Positions 17,539 through 25,035 of a stretch of 64,000 nt of DNA are shown piece after piece (the first letter of the stretch is position 1; each line of letters starts with the position of its first letter). The stretch is from Ornithinimicrobium faecis (lineage in GTDB: Bacteria; Actinomycetota; Actinomycetes; Actinomycetales; Dermatophilaceae). Position numbers and translations under genes: made by a program. The notes under the pieces were generated by a model. It was not told where the DNA came from. It searched no databases and saw only the letters and a program-made list of their open reading frames with translations. Location: NCBI RefSeq assembly GCF_023923225.1, contig NZ_CP099489.1:434001-498000 (forward strand). The letters run 5' to 3'.

Positions 17539-17814
17539 ATGTCGAGTGTGGGGATCAGGGAGTTGAGGCAGAGCGCGTCCGCAGTCGTCGCCCGTGCGGC
17601 AGCAGGCGAGACCATCACGATCACGGACCGGGGGCGACCGGTGGCCCAGATCGGACCACGCACGCCGAACGGGCTGCACGCACTCCGGGAGCAGGGGGTG
17701 GTGCGGGAGCCGCGGGCCTCAGCTGCGGATCTCCCCCTGCCCGCGCCACTGCCCGACGGAGCTCCGAGCCTGGGCCAGCTCCTGGAGTCTGACCGCGAGG
17801 AGCGGCTGACGTGA
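17539..17814 (+). CDS. vapB: Phd/VapB-type antitoxin
   Basis: 91 residues. The N-terminal part (MSSVGIRELRQSASAVVARAAAGETITITDRGRPVAQI) covers residues 1-38 and has the Phd/YefM DNA-binding and dimer fold; the core motif is VGIRELRQ. The C-terminal half is proline-rich and acidic and would wrap the toxin. AGGAGG lies nine bases before the ATG, a strong ribosome-binding site that fits the excess of antitoxin these systems need. Its stop overlaps the toxin start (GTGA), and a palindromic operator lies just upstream. Confidence 0.9.
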   Translation: MSSVGIRELRQSASAVVARAAAGETITITDRGRPVAQIGPRTPNGLHALREQGVVREPRASAADLPLPAPLPDGAPSLGQLLESDREERLT

Positions 17815-18209
17815 CGGCGCTGTATGTCGATTCATCCGCCCTGTGCAAGCTGGTGGCGCAGGAGGAGCACACCGCGGCCATGCACCGGCTCTGGACGACC
17901 CATGACGGTGACCTCGTGTCAAGCGACCTGGCGCGCACCGAGGTGATGCGCCAGGCTGGCCGGTGCGACCCGCCGCGCTCGACCGAGGCCCGGGCTGTGC
18001 TGGATGCCTTGGTCCTGGTCCCCGTCCTGACCAGGATCGCGCAGGGGGCAGGGACGCTTGGGCCGCCCTCCCTGCGCAGTCTGGACGCGTTGCACCTGAT
18101 GACGGCTCTTGAACTGGGCGACGATCTCGCGGGTGTCGTCACTTACGACGACCGGCAGGCCGAGGCCGCACGGCACCTTGGACTGCCGGTGGTCACGCCC
18201 CGCTCGTGA
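17811..18209 (+). CDS. vapC: VapC-type PIN-domain ribonuclease toxin
   Basis: 132 residues. The acidic PIN active site is complete: Asp7 in LYVDSSAL, Glu44 in ARTEVMR, Asp92 in SLDALHL and Asp113/Asp114 in VTYDDR. VapC toxins cut specific RNAs such as initiator tRNA or rRNA when the antitoxin is lost. The GTG at 17811 overlaps the antitoxin stop by four bases. The 3' end overlaps the convergent hydrolase gene by 17 bases. RNA target cannot be read from the sequence. Confidence 0.92.
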   Translation: MTALYVDSSALCKLVAQEEHTAAMHRLWTTHDGDLVSSDLARTEVMRQAGRCDPPRSTEARAVLDALVLVPVLTRIAQGAGTLGPPSLRSLDALHLMTALELGDDLAGVVTYDDRQAEAARHLGLPVVTPRS

Positions 18210-19062
18210 GCACCTCGCGCAGCCGCACCGCGAACGCGCCAGCCTGCCCCGGCCACTGAGCATCCTCGGCGCTGAAACCGCCGTGGTGACTCGGGAACTC
18301 CACCGACTCCTGACCGAGCAGGGCGGCGACGGCCTGGGCGCCGCGGGCCATCATCACCTCGGCCGACTCCGTGCCGTGGGCCAGCACGATCCGCGTCGGA
18401 GCGGCCTGGAGTGCTGCCACGTCCGGTCGATAGGTGGTGATCGCCTCGGACCGGTCGGACAGCAACGGATCGTCGCGCGATCCGTCGTCCTGCGTCGGCA
18501 ACCCGAACTGTGCCGGGTCCGGCACCGACTGCGCGAAGTACTCGTCCGTGAACGGCCCCTGCCAATTGCTCATCGCCATGAATGCCGCCATGCCCGCACC
18601 CCACCCGCGGGTTGCATACACCTCCTGGAATGTGGTGGTGGCGCGCCGGGCGGCCTCCGCATCGGGGAGCACCCCGACCAGCGGGGGCTCGTGGGCCACC
18701 AAGGTGCGGACGTCCTCGGGGTATGCCGTGACGAGCGCGAGTGCGCTCACGGCACCTCCGCTGCTGGCGAAGAGATCGACGGGGCCCCCGACGGCCTCGA
18801 TGACGGCGTGGATGTCACCCGCCTGGACCTCTGGATCGTTGGTCACCAGACCGTCGGAGCGGGTGCTGCGACTCATCCCGCGCGGGTCATAGGTCACGAC
18901 CGTGCGCTCGGGGAAGTGGGAGGCCAGGGCGGTGAACCCGGACGCGTCCATCGGCTGGCCGATCATCATTAGGGGCGGCGTGCCGTCGGCTGTGGGCAGC
19001 TCGCCGTGCACGTCGTAGGCGATCTGGGCCCCATCGGTCTCAAGCGTGTGCGTTGTGGCCAT
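18193..19062 (-). CDS. Alpha/beta hydrolase
   Basis: 289 residues from the ATG at 19062 (MATTHTLETDGAQIAYDV); no good ribosome-binding site is visible for it or for the upstream TTG at 19089. The fold is shown by the oxyanion strand PPLMMIGQPMDASGF, the nucleophile elbow LFASSGGAVSAL and the C-terminal catalytic His in FPSHHGGFSAED. This resembles non-heme haloperoxidase/esterase-like hydrolases that act on small esters or amides. A remnant of a paralogue lies beyond the vapBC module. Substrate unknown. Confidence 0.82.
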   Translation of the reverse strand: MATTHTLETDGAQIAYDVHGELPTADGTPPLMMIGQPMDASGFTALASHFPERTVVTYDPRGMSRSTRSDGLVTNDPEVQAGDIHAVIEAVGGPVDLFASSGGAVSALALVTAYPEDVRTLVAHEPPLVGVLPDAEAARRATTTFQEVYATRGWGAGMAAFMAMSNWQGPFTDEYFAQSVPDPAQFGLPTQDDGSRDDPLLSDRSEAITTYRPDVAALQAAPTRIVLAHGTESAEVMMARGAQAVAALLGQESVEFPSHHGGFSAEDAQWPGQAGAFAVRLREVLTSGA

Positions 19063-19126
19063 GGTCGTGTTGACCCGACGGATCCTCAAGATTCATCGGC
19101 CTCAGGCTCCAGGGGAGTCGTCTTAG

Positions 19127-19182
19127 AGCACCGAACGGTTCTGGCAGCTCGCCGTGGCAGGCTGCCAGAACCGCGAGGTGCT
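19127..19182. terminator. Long interrupted hairpin downstream of the aminotransferase gene
   Basis: GGTTCTGGCAG (19137-19147) pairs perfectly with CTGCCAGAACC (19162-19172) around a 14-base loop, and AGCACC (19127-19132) pairs with GGTGCT (19177-19182) outside a small internal loop. It lies between the aminotransferase stop and the hydrolase start, both on the minus strand. It may end the aminotransferase transcript; no T-run follows. Confidence 0.5.
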
Positions 19183-19205
19183 GTCAGTCGGACTGTGGCG
19201 GCATG

Positions 19206-19260
19206 GACCGACGAAACCACTACAAGAATCCGGGTTCGACCGACGAAACCACTACAAGAA
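19206..19260. repeat. 23-bp direct repeat covering the aminotransferase stop codon
   Basis: The same 23 bases, beginning GACCGACGAAACC, occur at 19206-19228 and 19238-19260 (period 32). The right copy contains the TAG stop of the minus-strand aminotransferase gene and its last codons, so the left copy is a duplicate of the gene's 3' end lying outside it. Confidence 0.85.
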
Positions 19261-20400
19261 ATGCTGTAGCCGGTCGAGCGCCTCGTCGATCTCCTCGGTG
19301 CCGCCGGCAAAGCTGAGCCGCATCCACTGGCGCCCGTGCGCGGTGTCGAAGTCCACGCCCGGGGTGAGCGCTACCCCGGTCGCGGCGAGCACGTCCTGGC
19401 ACCACTGCACCGAGTCGTCGGTCAGGTGCGAGATGTCGCACCACGCATAGAACGCGCCGTCCGGGGGAGCGAAGCTGCCCAGCCCCAATTCGGGGAGGCG
19501 ACGCAGGAGGAGATCCCGGTTCACGGCATACCGCTGGACGTGGCTGTCCAGCTCCTCCTTGGCCGCGGGGGAGAAGGCGACCAGCGCGGCATACTGCGTG
19601 ATCGCCGGCGGGCAGATGTTGAGGTTCTGGGTCAGCACCTCCATGGGCCGACGCAGTGACTCGGGCACGATCGCCCAGCCGAGACGCCACCCGGTCATCG
19701 AGAAGTACTTGCTGACCGAGCCGACCACCACGGACTCGCGGCTGGTCTGCCAGGCGCTCGCGACTGGTCGGCCGAACGTCACGCCGTGATAGATCTCGTC
19801 GCTGATCAGCAGGCAGCCGACCTGCTCGCACCAGCGCGCAATGGCAGCCAGCTCGTCGGGGTCGATGATCGTGCCGGTCGGGTTGGCCGGGCTCGCCACG
19901 ATCAGGCCCTTCGGCGGCTGCGGCAGCGCCTCGAGCATCGCCACTGTCGGCTGATAGCGGGTCTCGGGGCCACAGTCGAGCTCGAGCACCTCGCAGCCGA
20001 GGGCGGCCAGGGTGTTGCGATAGGCCGGATAGCCGGGCCGGGTCATCGCCACCTGGTCGCCGGCCTCGAACGCAGCGAGGAAGAGCGTTGTGAAAGCACC
20101 GGAGCTGCCGGTCATCACGATCACGTCAGCCGGGTCGACGGCCACGTCATAGGTCGTGCGGTGGTGGGCGGCGATGGCCTCGCGCAGCGGCAGGATGCCG
20201 GTCGCCTCCGTGTAGCCGAGGACCTCGCCGGACAGCGCGGCCACAGCGGCGTCCCGCACCGCCTGGGGCGCTGGCGTCGAGGGCTGTCCGGCGCACAGGA
20301 AGATCGCGTCGCCGTGGGTGCGCTGACGCTCGGCGGCGGCGCCCAGCACCTCCATGACATGGAAGGGCTCGACGTTGCTGCGTGAAGACGGTGTGGCCAT
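19252..20400 (-). CDS. Class I/II pyridoxal-phosphate aminotransferase
   Basis: 382 residues from the ATG at 20400. The PLP lysine is Lys231 in GSVSKYFSMTGWRLGW. Other fold-type I features are GYTEATGILPLREAI near the N-terminus, TGSSGAFTTLF around the phosphate site, ASPANPTG, and the C-terminal Arg in MRLSFAGG that binds the substrate carboxylate. It would move an amino group between an amino acid and a 2-oxo acid; aspartate or aromatic/alanine type is possible but not distinguishable here. No operon partner is evident. The stop codon lies in a duplicated 23-base segment. Confidence 0.87.
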   Translation of the reverse strand: MATPSSRSNVEPFHVMEVLGAAAERQRTHGDAIFLCAGQPSTPAPQAVRDAAVAALSGEVLGYTEATGILPLREAIAAHHRTTYDVAVDPADVIVMTGSSGAFTTLFLAAFEAGDQVAMTRPGYPAYRNTLAALGCEVLELDCGPETRYQPTVAMLEALPQPPKGLIVASPANPTGTIIDPDELAAIARWCEQVGCLLISDEIYHGVTFGRPVASAWQTSRESVVVGSVSKYFSMTGWRLGWAIVPESLRRPMEVLTQNLNICPPAITQYAALVAFSPAAKEELDSHVQRYAVNRDLLLRRLPELGLGSFAPPDGAFYAWCDISHLTDDSVQWCQDVLAATGVALTPGVDFDTAHGRQWMRLSFAGGTEEIDEALDRLQHFL

Positions 20401-20483
20401 GCACGGCAACCTATCCGGAGGTGCTCAGGCCACCGACACCCCACCCGCAGGGCACCGGACTGAGCCGGCCCTCGGCATACGGC

Positions 20484-21122
20484 TCAGATCACGCCGTAGA
20501 GGCGATCGCCCGCGTCGCCGAGGCCGGGCACGATGTAGCCGTGCTCGTTGAGCCGCTCGTCGATCGAGCCGGTGACCAGCGTGACCGGTGGGGTGATCTC
20601 CGCCAGGTCGCGCTCCAACAACTCGATGCCCTCGGGGGCGCTGAGCAGGGTGATCGCAGTGATGTCGTGGGCGCCGCGCTCGGCGAGGAAGTGGACCGCC
20701 GCGGCGAGGGTGCCGCCGGTCGCGAGCATCGGGTCCAGGACATAGCACTGCCGGTTGGACAGGTCGTCGGGAAGCCGGTTGGTGTAGGTGTGCGCCTGGA
20801 GGGTCTCCTCGTTGCGGACCATGCCGAGGAAGCCGACCTCGGCGGTGGGCAGCATCCGCATCATGCCGTCGAGCATGCCCAGGCCGGCGCGCAGGATCGG
20901 CACGACCAGCGGCTTCGGGTTGGACAGGTGGATGCCCGTGGTCGGCCCGACCGGGGTCTCGATATCGAACGGGGTGGTGCGCACGTCGCGGGTGGCCTCA
21001 TAGGCCAGCAGCGTCACCAGCTCGTCCGCCAACCGCCGGAAGGTCGGGGTGTCGGTCCGCTTGTCACGCAGATAGGTGAGCTTGTGGGCGATCAGTGGGT
21101 GGTCGGCAACATGGACGCGCAT
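20484..21122 (-). CDS. upp: Uracil phosphoribosyltransferase
   Basis: 212 residues, cytosolic salvage enzyme that makes UMP from uracil and PRPP. The start [20 protein letters not shown] is typical of Upp, as are [21 protein letters not shown] and the PRPP-binding [11 protein letters not shown]. The uracil site [15 protein letters not shown] is complete at the C-terminus. The ATG at 21122 is chosen by family length (about 208). It lies 10 bases after the WYL regulator stop, so the pair may be co-transcribed. Confidence 0.95.
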   Translation of the reverse strand: MRVHVADHPLIAHKLTYLRDKRTDTPTFRRLADELVTLLAYEATRDVRTTPFDIETPVGPTTGIHLSNPKPLVVPILRAGLGMLDGMMRMLPTAEVGFLGMVRNEETLQAHTYTNRLPDDLSNRQCYVLDPMLATGGTLAAAVHFLAERGAHDITAITLLSAPEGIELLERDLAEITPPVTLVTGSIDERLNEHGYIVPGLGDAGDRLYGVI

Positions 21123-21132
21123 GCCCCCGAAC

Positions 21133-22095
21133 CTACAGGCTCGGACTGTCGGCGACGAGCCCGTGGGCGCGGACCAACTCGGCGCCAATGGAGGCGAGCT
21201 CGGCCCGGACGGCCTCGGGCTCGAGCACCTGCACCGCCGCGCCGAAGCCCGCCAGTTGCTCGGCGACCGAGCGCGCCGTGTGCGCGGCGACCCGCAGGCG
21301 GGTGCGGTCGCCATCGCGGCCGACCGCGGCACCGTTGCGCCCGAACTGGTCGAGCACAACGGGTGCGAGCCGGTCAGCGACCAGCACATCGGCCGACACC
21401 AGGGAGCGACGCTCCTCCATGGTGTCGACCACCTCGTCCCAGGCCTGCTGCAGGTCGAAGTCGTCGGGCCGCGCTGCTTCCTCGGCAGTCAGTGTCGCCT
21501 CCTGGATCCGGTCGACGCGGAAGGTCCGGCGGCCGCGATCCGTCCCGGCGATGAGATACCAGAGGCCGTCCTTGTCGACCAGACCCCAGGGGGCAACCGA
21601 GCGCTCGCCCTGGCCGCTGGTCCGCCCGGCGTAGCGGATCCGCACGACGCGCCGCCGGATGATCGCGGTCTGCAGCAGCTCGACCCACTCCGGCCGCGGG
21701 GACGGTGTCTGGCCCCAACCCTGCGCGTCGACGACGATCGAGTCGGCAGCCGCTGCGGCCTCCGCGCGGAAGGTCTCTGGCAGGGCCCGGAGCAGTTTGC
21801 GCAGCGCCGAGCGGGTCTCGGGTGCCTTCGTCGCACTGGGACCGAGGAGCAGGAAGAGCGCCCGCGCCTCGGACTCGTTCAGGCCGCTCAGGTTGGTCCG
21901 CGCCTGACCGAGCAACTGCCAGCCGCCGCCCCGGCCGGGTTGTGAATAGACCGGGATCCCGGCCGTGGACAGGGCCTCCAGGTCACGGCGGGCGGTGGCC
22001 ACCGACACCTCGAGCTCGGTCGCGAGCTCGGCGGCGGTCACCGAGCCGCGAGCCTGCAGCACCAGCAGGGCTGCCACCAGTCGGTCTGCGCGCAT
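21133..22095 (-). CDS. WYL-domain (YafY/PafC-like) transcriptional regulator
   Basis: 320 residues. An N-terminal winged helix (residues about 1-60: [24 protein letters not shown]) is followed by the WYL domain, with [31 protein letters not shown] around residue 150-180 (core PWGLV and WYLIAG) and a C-terminal extension. WYL domains sense nucleic-acid or small ligands in bacterial regulators. An unusually good palindrome lies 19-43 bases upstream of its start in the divergent gap shared with the VOC gene, the likely operator. ATG at 22095 preferred over GTG at 22101. Confidence 0.9.
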   Translation of the reverse strand: MRADRLVAALLVLQARGSVTAAELATELEVSVATARRDLEALSTAGIPVYSQPGRGGGWQLLGQARTNLSGLNESEARALFLLLGPSATKAPETRSALRKLLRALPETFRAEAAAAADSIVVDAQGWGQTPSPRPEWVELLQTAIIRRRVVRIRYAGRTSGQGERSVAPWGLVDKDGLWYLIAGTDRGRRTFRVDRIQEATLTAEEAARPDDFDLQQAWDEVVDTMEERRSLVSADVLVADRLAPVVLDQFGRNGAAVGRDGDRTRLRVAAHTARSVAEQLAGFGAAVQVLEPEAVRAELASIGAELVRAHGLVADSPSL

Positions 22096-22113
22096 GCCCA
22101 CAGTCTCGCAAAC

Positions 22114-22138
22114 AAAGTGCTCATAAGGTGAACACTTT
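22114..22138. promoter_or_regulatory. Operator for the WYL regulator in the divergent gap
   Basis: AAAGTGCTCA-N5-TGAACACTTT pairs at nine of ten positions in each arm. It sits between the WYL regulator start (22095, minus) and the VOC gene start (22202, plus), close to both, and is AT-rich compared with its surroundings. The likely reading is one site through which the regulator controls itself and the VOC gene. Confidence 0.65.
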
Positions 22139-22201
22139 AAGGAGGAAAGTGGTCATCAGCAGGTCGGCGACGGGCTGACCGCACACGAGAGGACCCGCAC
22201 C

Positions 22202-22630
22202 ATGTTGCACGCCATGACCACCCTGAACCTCCCCGTGGCCGACGTCGCGGCCGCCCGCGACTGGTATGCGCAGGTGCTCGGCATCGATGCCTACTTCCAG
22301 CAGCCCGACGCCGAGAACCCGGCCTATGCGGAGTTCCGCATCGGTCCGCAGCAGGACGAGCTCGGCCTGATCGACGCGCGTTACACCGCCCAGGGGCTCG
22401 CGGACCGCCCGGCGGGCGCGACGATCTATTGGCATGTCGACGACGTCACGGTCGCGGTGGAGGAATTGGTCGCCCTGGGTGCCACGGCCCACGACCCGGT
22501 GGTCGTGCGTGGTGACGAGGGCTTCGTCACCGCCTCCGTGGTCGACCCGTTCGGAAACGTCCTGGGCCTGATGCACAGCCCCCACTACCTCCAGCAGCAG
22601 GCAGGCAGCGGGGCTGACCTGGCGGTCTGA
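22202..22630 (+). CDS. VOC (glyoxalase/bleomycin-resistance fold) protein
   Basis: 142 residues. The paired beta-alpha-beta-beta-beta pattern is clear: LNLPVADVAAARDWYAQVLGI in the first half and IYWHVDDVTVAVEELVALGA in the second, ending VVDPFGNVLGLMHSP. The metal-ligand positions are plausible (His in WHVDD, Glu/Asp near the end) but not certain. Members include glyoxalases, dioxygenases and drug-binding proteins. It is divergent from the WYL regulator with a palindrome between them, so it is probably that regulator's target. Confidence 0.82.
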   Translation: MLHAMTTLNLPVADVAAARDWYAQVLGIDAYFQQPDAENPAYAEFRIGPQQDELGLIDARYTAQGLADRPAGATIYWHVDDVTVAVEELVALGATAHDPVVVRGDEGFVTASVVDPFGNVLGLMHSPHYLQQQAGSGADLAV

Positions 22631-22681
22631 TCGGCGCGGCTGGAGGCGCTACGATCCCAGGCAACATCGGAGGTGATCGAC

Positions 22682-22750
22682 GTGGCCGACCGGCTCACGA
22701 GCAGCACGGCAGCGTCGCCCACGGTTGGGTGGGGGCTGGGGTCATGGTGA
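22682..22750 (+). CDS. Possible 22-codon upstream ORF overlapping the tadA start
   Basis: A GTG at 22682 with GGAGGTG about eight bases upstream opens a 22-codon frame (MADRLTSSTAASPTVGWGLG, then SW) that ends at TGA 22748-22750. The stop overlaps the tadA ATG at 22744. tadA itself has a poor ribosome-binding site, so ribosomes finishing this frame could restart there. It could equally be the original tadA start separated by a frameshift. Confidence 0.35.
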   Translation: MADRLTSSTAASPTVGWGLGSW

Positions 22751-23229
22751 TCTCCCGGATCACCTGGGGGACAGGGGAGTATGCCGCATGGATGCGTCAG
22801 GCTCTCGACCTCGCCGCGGGTGCGGAGCAGGCTGGGGATGTGCCGATCGGTGCCCTGGTCATCTCCCCCGAGGGAGCGATCATCGGCCGCGGGTTCAATG
22901 TGCGCGAGGCGCTGCACGACCCCACGGGCCACGCCGAGGTCGTGGCGCTGCGGGAGGCAGGGGCAGCCCTGGGGTCCTGGCGCCTGGAGGACTGCTCCCT
23001 GGTGGTGACTCTCGAGCCGTGCGCCATGTGCGCCGGCGCCTCGGTGCTGGCGAGGGTCTCCCGCATCGTCTTCGGTGCCTGGGACCCCAAGGCCGGTGCG
23101 TGCGGCTCCGTGTGGGACCTGCCCCGCGACCGGCGTGCGCTGCATCGCCCCGAGGTGATCGGCGGAGTGCTCGAGACGGAGTGTGCCGCAGCGCTTGTCA
23201 ACTTCTTCGGACCGCACCGCCGCGTGTGA
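22744..23229 (+). CDS. tadA: tRNA adenosine(34) deaminase
   Basis: 161 residues from the ATG at 22744; the true start is uncertain because only weak ribosome-binding sequence precedes it. The zinc-deaminase motif is complete: HAEVVAL (His63, Glu65) and PCAMCAG (Cys93, Cys96). TadA converts A34 of tRNA-Arg(ACG) to inosine, which is essential in most bacteria. The C-terminal VLETECAAALVNFF is typical. A short upstream frame overlaps the start. A general cytosine deaminase is less likely given the ALEPCAMC-like motif and position. Confidence 0.9.
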   Translation: MVISRITWGTGEYAAWMRQALDLAAGAEQAGDVPIGALVISPEGAIIGRGFNVREALHDPTGHAEVVALREAGAALGSWRLEDCSLVVTLEPCAMCAGASVLARVSRIVFGAWDPKAGACGSVWDLPRDRRALHRPEVIGGVLETECAAALVNFFGPHRRV

Positions 23230-23336
23230 GATCCGGCACCCACTGGGGGTGCCCTTCGGTTGCGCATCAACCGCTCGTTGCGCGTAAGGTCATCGCCGCA
23301 CGGCAGGAGTTGCCGTGATGAAGAGAGGTGTGACAC

Positions 23337-23609
23337 ATGGGTGCAGAAGTTGGTTGGATTGCTTGGGTCGTCATCGGCGGCCTGGCCGGATGGATCGGCA
23401 GCAAGATCATGGGGACCGACGCCCAGCAGGGGTTGTTCCTCAACATCGTGGTCGGCATCGTTGGCGCCTTCCTTGGCGGCTTCCTCCTGGGGGCCCTCGG
23501 CGTCGACATTGAGGGTGCCGGCTACTTCTTTAGCTTCCTGACGGCCTTGCTCGGGGCATGCATCCTGCTGTTCCTGGTCAAGCTGGTCACCGGCCGCAAC
23601 AAGGCGTGA
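23337..23609 (+). CDS. GlsB/YeaQ/YmgE family membrane protein
   Basis: 90 residues with three hydrophobic segments rich in glycine: WIAWVVIGGLAGWIGSKIMG, LFLNIVVGIVGAFLGGFLL and FFSFLTALLGACILLFLV. The pattern GLAGWIGSKIMG and the NIVVGIVGAFLGG segment are the family hallmark. These small proteins (transglycosylase-associated in name only) respond to stress in several bacteria; their function is unclear. The ATG at 23337 is preceded by AGAGG. Confidence 0.88.
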   Translation: MGAEVGWIAWVVIGGLAGWIGSKIMGTDAQQGLFLNIVVGIVGAFLGGFLLGALGVDIEGAGYFFSFLTALLGACILLFLVKLVTGRNKA

Positions 23610-23622
23610 CCGCGGCCTGGTC

Positions 23623-23647
23623 GGGGCTGCTCAATTTCTTGAGCCCC
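23623..23647. terminator. Bulged hairpin after the GlsB-like gene
   Basis: GGGGCT (23623-23628) and CTCAA pair with TTGAGCCCC around a TTTC loop, with a three-base bulge. It lies 14 bases after the stop codon and before the tRNA. Terminator-like, without a long T-run. Confidence 0.4.
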
Positions 23648-23672
23648 GGCAGACTCGGGTAACCTGCCTGGC

Positions 23673-23762
23673 GGTGGCGTGTCCGAGCGGCCGAAGGAGC
23701 GCGCCTCGAAAGCGCGTGAGGGTGCAAATCCTCCGTGGGTTCAAATCCCACCGCCACCGCCA
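23673..23762 (+). tRNA. tRNA-Ser (anticodon CGA)
   Basis: The acceptor stem GGTGGCG (23673-23679) pairs with CGCCACC (23752-23758), followed by discriminator G and an encoded CCA. The anticodon arm is CGCGC-CTCGAAA-GCGCG, giving anticodon CGA, which reads UCG serine codons. The long variable arm (GTGAGGGTGCAAATCCTCC region) marks a class II tRNA, and the T-loop GGTTCAAATCC is standard. Confidence 0.97.
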
Positions 23763-23774
23763 TGCCTGAACAGG

Positions 23775-23816
23775 CGAAACGTCGGTCCTCCCCGAACGGG
23801 GAGGACCGACGTTTCG
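23775..23816. terminator. Perfect 19-bp hairpin after tRNA-Ser
   Basis: Bases 23775-23793 (CGAAACGTCGGTCCTCCCC) are exactly complementary to 23798-23816 around a GAAC loop. It sits 12 bases after the tRNA and 20 bases before the stop of the convergent XRE/ImmA gene, so it can end transcription from both sides. Confidence 0.8.
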
Positions 23817-23835
23817 CGTGTCTGAGACGACGCCG

Positions 23836-24879
23836 TCAGTTGACGGCGTGCAAGCTTCTGCCCTGAGGGAGGGGCCGGTTGTTGTTGAGTGAGCGGTACC
23901 CGGCCAGTTGTGCCACTTCTGTTTCGTTGAGGCCGGTCTTTCGCAGGTGGTCATTGATGTGGTCGAGAAGCTCAGCTTTCTCGGGCGCGATCTCGTCGCT
24001 GGCGGGTTCACGCACGCGCCAGCCCCGTGCGGACAGTTGCTTGAACAAACTGGTGCGACGCGCATCGCTCAGCGTGCCCAACTGATGGGCGCGCTGGACC
24101 AAGGAAGCAATGGAGACGCCCCACTCCCGTTTCAGGTCGACGGCCTTGCCAAGGGTCAGATTGGCCAACTCGGGGCGGATCAGGATCGCGGGCATCAGGA
24201 ACTCGGCGGCGAAAGCGTCAGCCTGGCGCTCCATATCATCGGTCGCGTCTTCGCGGTGCAGCACCAGGTGCCCGATCTCGTGGGCCAAGGTCCACCGGAT
24301 GCGGTCGGTCGGATGGGCCGAATTGGCCACGATCACCGGGTGGTCCGCGGTCCACTGGGACAGTCCGTCGACTCGGATATTGCCGAGGTCTGTCATGAGG
24401 ACGACGCTTCCTGCAGCCTCGGCCCAGCGAACGATTGAGCGGGCCGGCCCGGACGGCATCTGCCACTGTGTGCGCGTCAACCGTGCCGCGTCAGCGGGGT
24501 CGACAGTGAACGGGTCGAACCCCGGCATGACGAGCGTCGCTGCGAGAGCCACCTCCTCGCGGAGGAAGTCCGAGTGCATGCGCAACATGTTTAACCGCGC
24601 CTCCATTTGCCGCCAGACTGTCGGCTTGGCGGTGGCCCGGCGCCGCATGTGCGCGTCCACTGCCAGTGCGGCGGACGGGCGGCTGGCGCGTCGCATGAAC
24701 CGAACTGTGACGTCGAAGACGCCGGCGATTCGATCGACGGTTTCCTCGTCGGGTTCCCGGAGGTCGTTCTCGTAGCGTGACAGCGCCGCCTGGGTGACGC
24801 CGATGGCGTTCGCAAGGTCTTCCTGGGTCATGCCTGCCGCGATGCGACCAGTGATGATGAGCTCACCAATGCTGCTCAT
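23836..24879 (-). CDS. XRE-family regulator with ImmA/IrrE-type metallopeptidase domain
   Basis: 347 residues. Residues 5-60 form a helix-turn-helix (MTQEDLANAIGVTQAALSRYE). The centre carries an ImmA/IrrE peptidase domain with the zinc motif LAHEIGHLVLH (His200, Glu201, His204) and AFAAEFLMP, whose acidic residue completes the site. Such proteins cleave repressors after DNA damage or on mobile elements, or act as antitoxin-like regulators. It lies next to a tRNA gene, a frequent integration site, but no integrase is present. Its ATG overlaps the stop of a possible 36-codon gene just upstream. Confidence 0.88.
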   Translation of the reverse strand: MSSIGELIITGRIAAGMTQEDLANAIGVTQAALSRYENDLREPDEETVDRIAGVFDVTVRFMRRASRPSAALAVDAHMRRRATAKPTVWRQMEARLNMLRMHSDFLREEVALAATLVMPGFDPFTVDPADAARLTRTQWQMPSGPARSIVRWAEAAGSVVLMTDLGNIRVDGLSQWTADHPVIVANSAHPTDRIRWTLAHEIGHLVLHREDATDDMERQADAFAAEFLMPAILIRPELANLTLGKAVDLKREWGVSIASLVQRAHQLGTLSDARRTSLFKQLSARGWRVREPASDEIAPEKAELLDHINDHLRKTGLNETEVAQLAGYRSLNNNRPLPQGRSLHAVN

Positions 24880-24986
24880 TCGACCCCGCTGTCCTTTTCG
24901 ATCTCGACGGACTCTATGACCTGCGGAAGTGGTGGCAGGGTGCCACCAAGAGCCTCAACCAACCGAATGTGTATTTCGTGGGTCAA
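24876..24986 (-). CDS. Possible 36-residue protein coupled to the XRE/ImmA gene
   Basis: A short frame reads MTHEIHIRLVEALGG, then TLPPLPQVIESVEIEKDSGVE, and stops at a TGA overlapping the XRE/ImmA ATG (ATGA). The composition is protein-like. The only start is a TTG at 24986 without a clear ribosome-binding site; an AT-rich TATGAT directly before it resembles a -10 box, so the message could be nearly leaderless. A stop codon lies just upstream, so the frame cannot be longer. Function unknown. Confidence 0.42.
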   Translation of the reverse strand: MTHEIHIRLVEALGGTLPPLPQVIESVEIEKDSGVE

Positions 24987-25035
24987 TCATACCGAAAAAT
25001 ATACCATCTCGGACGGTGCTGGGTTTCTGGCTAGA

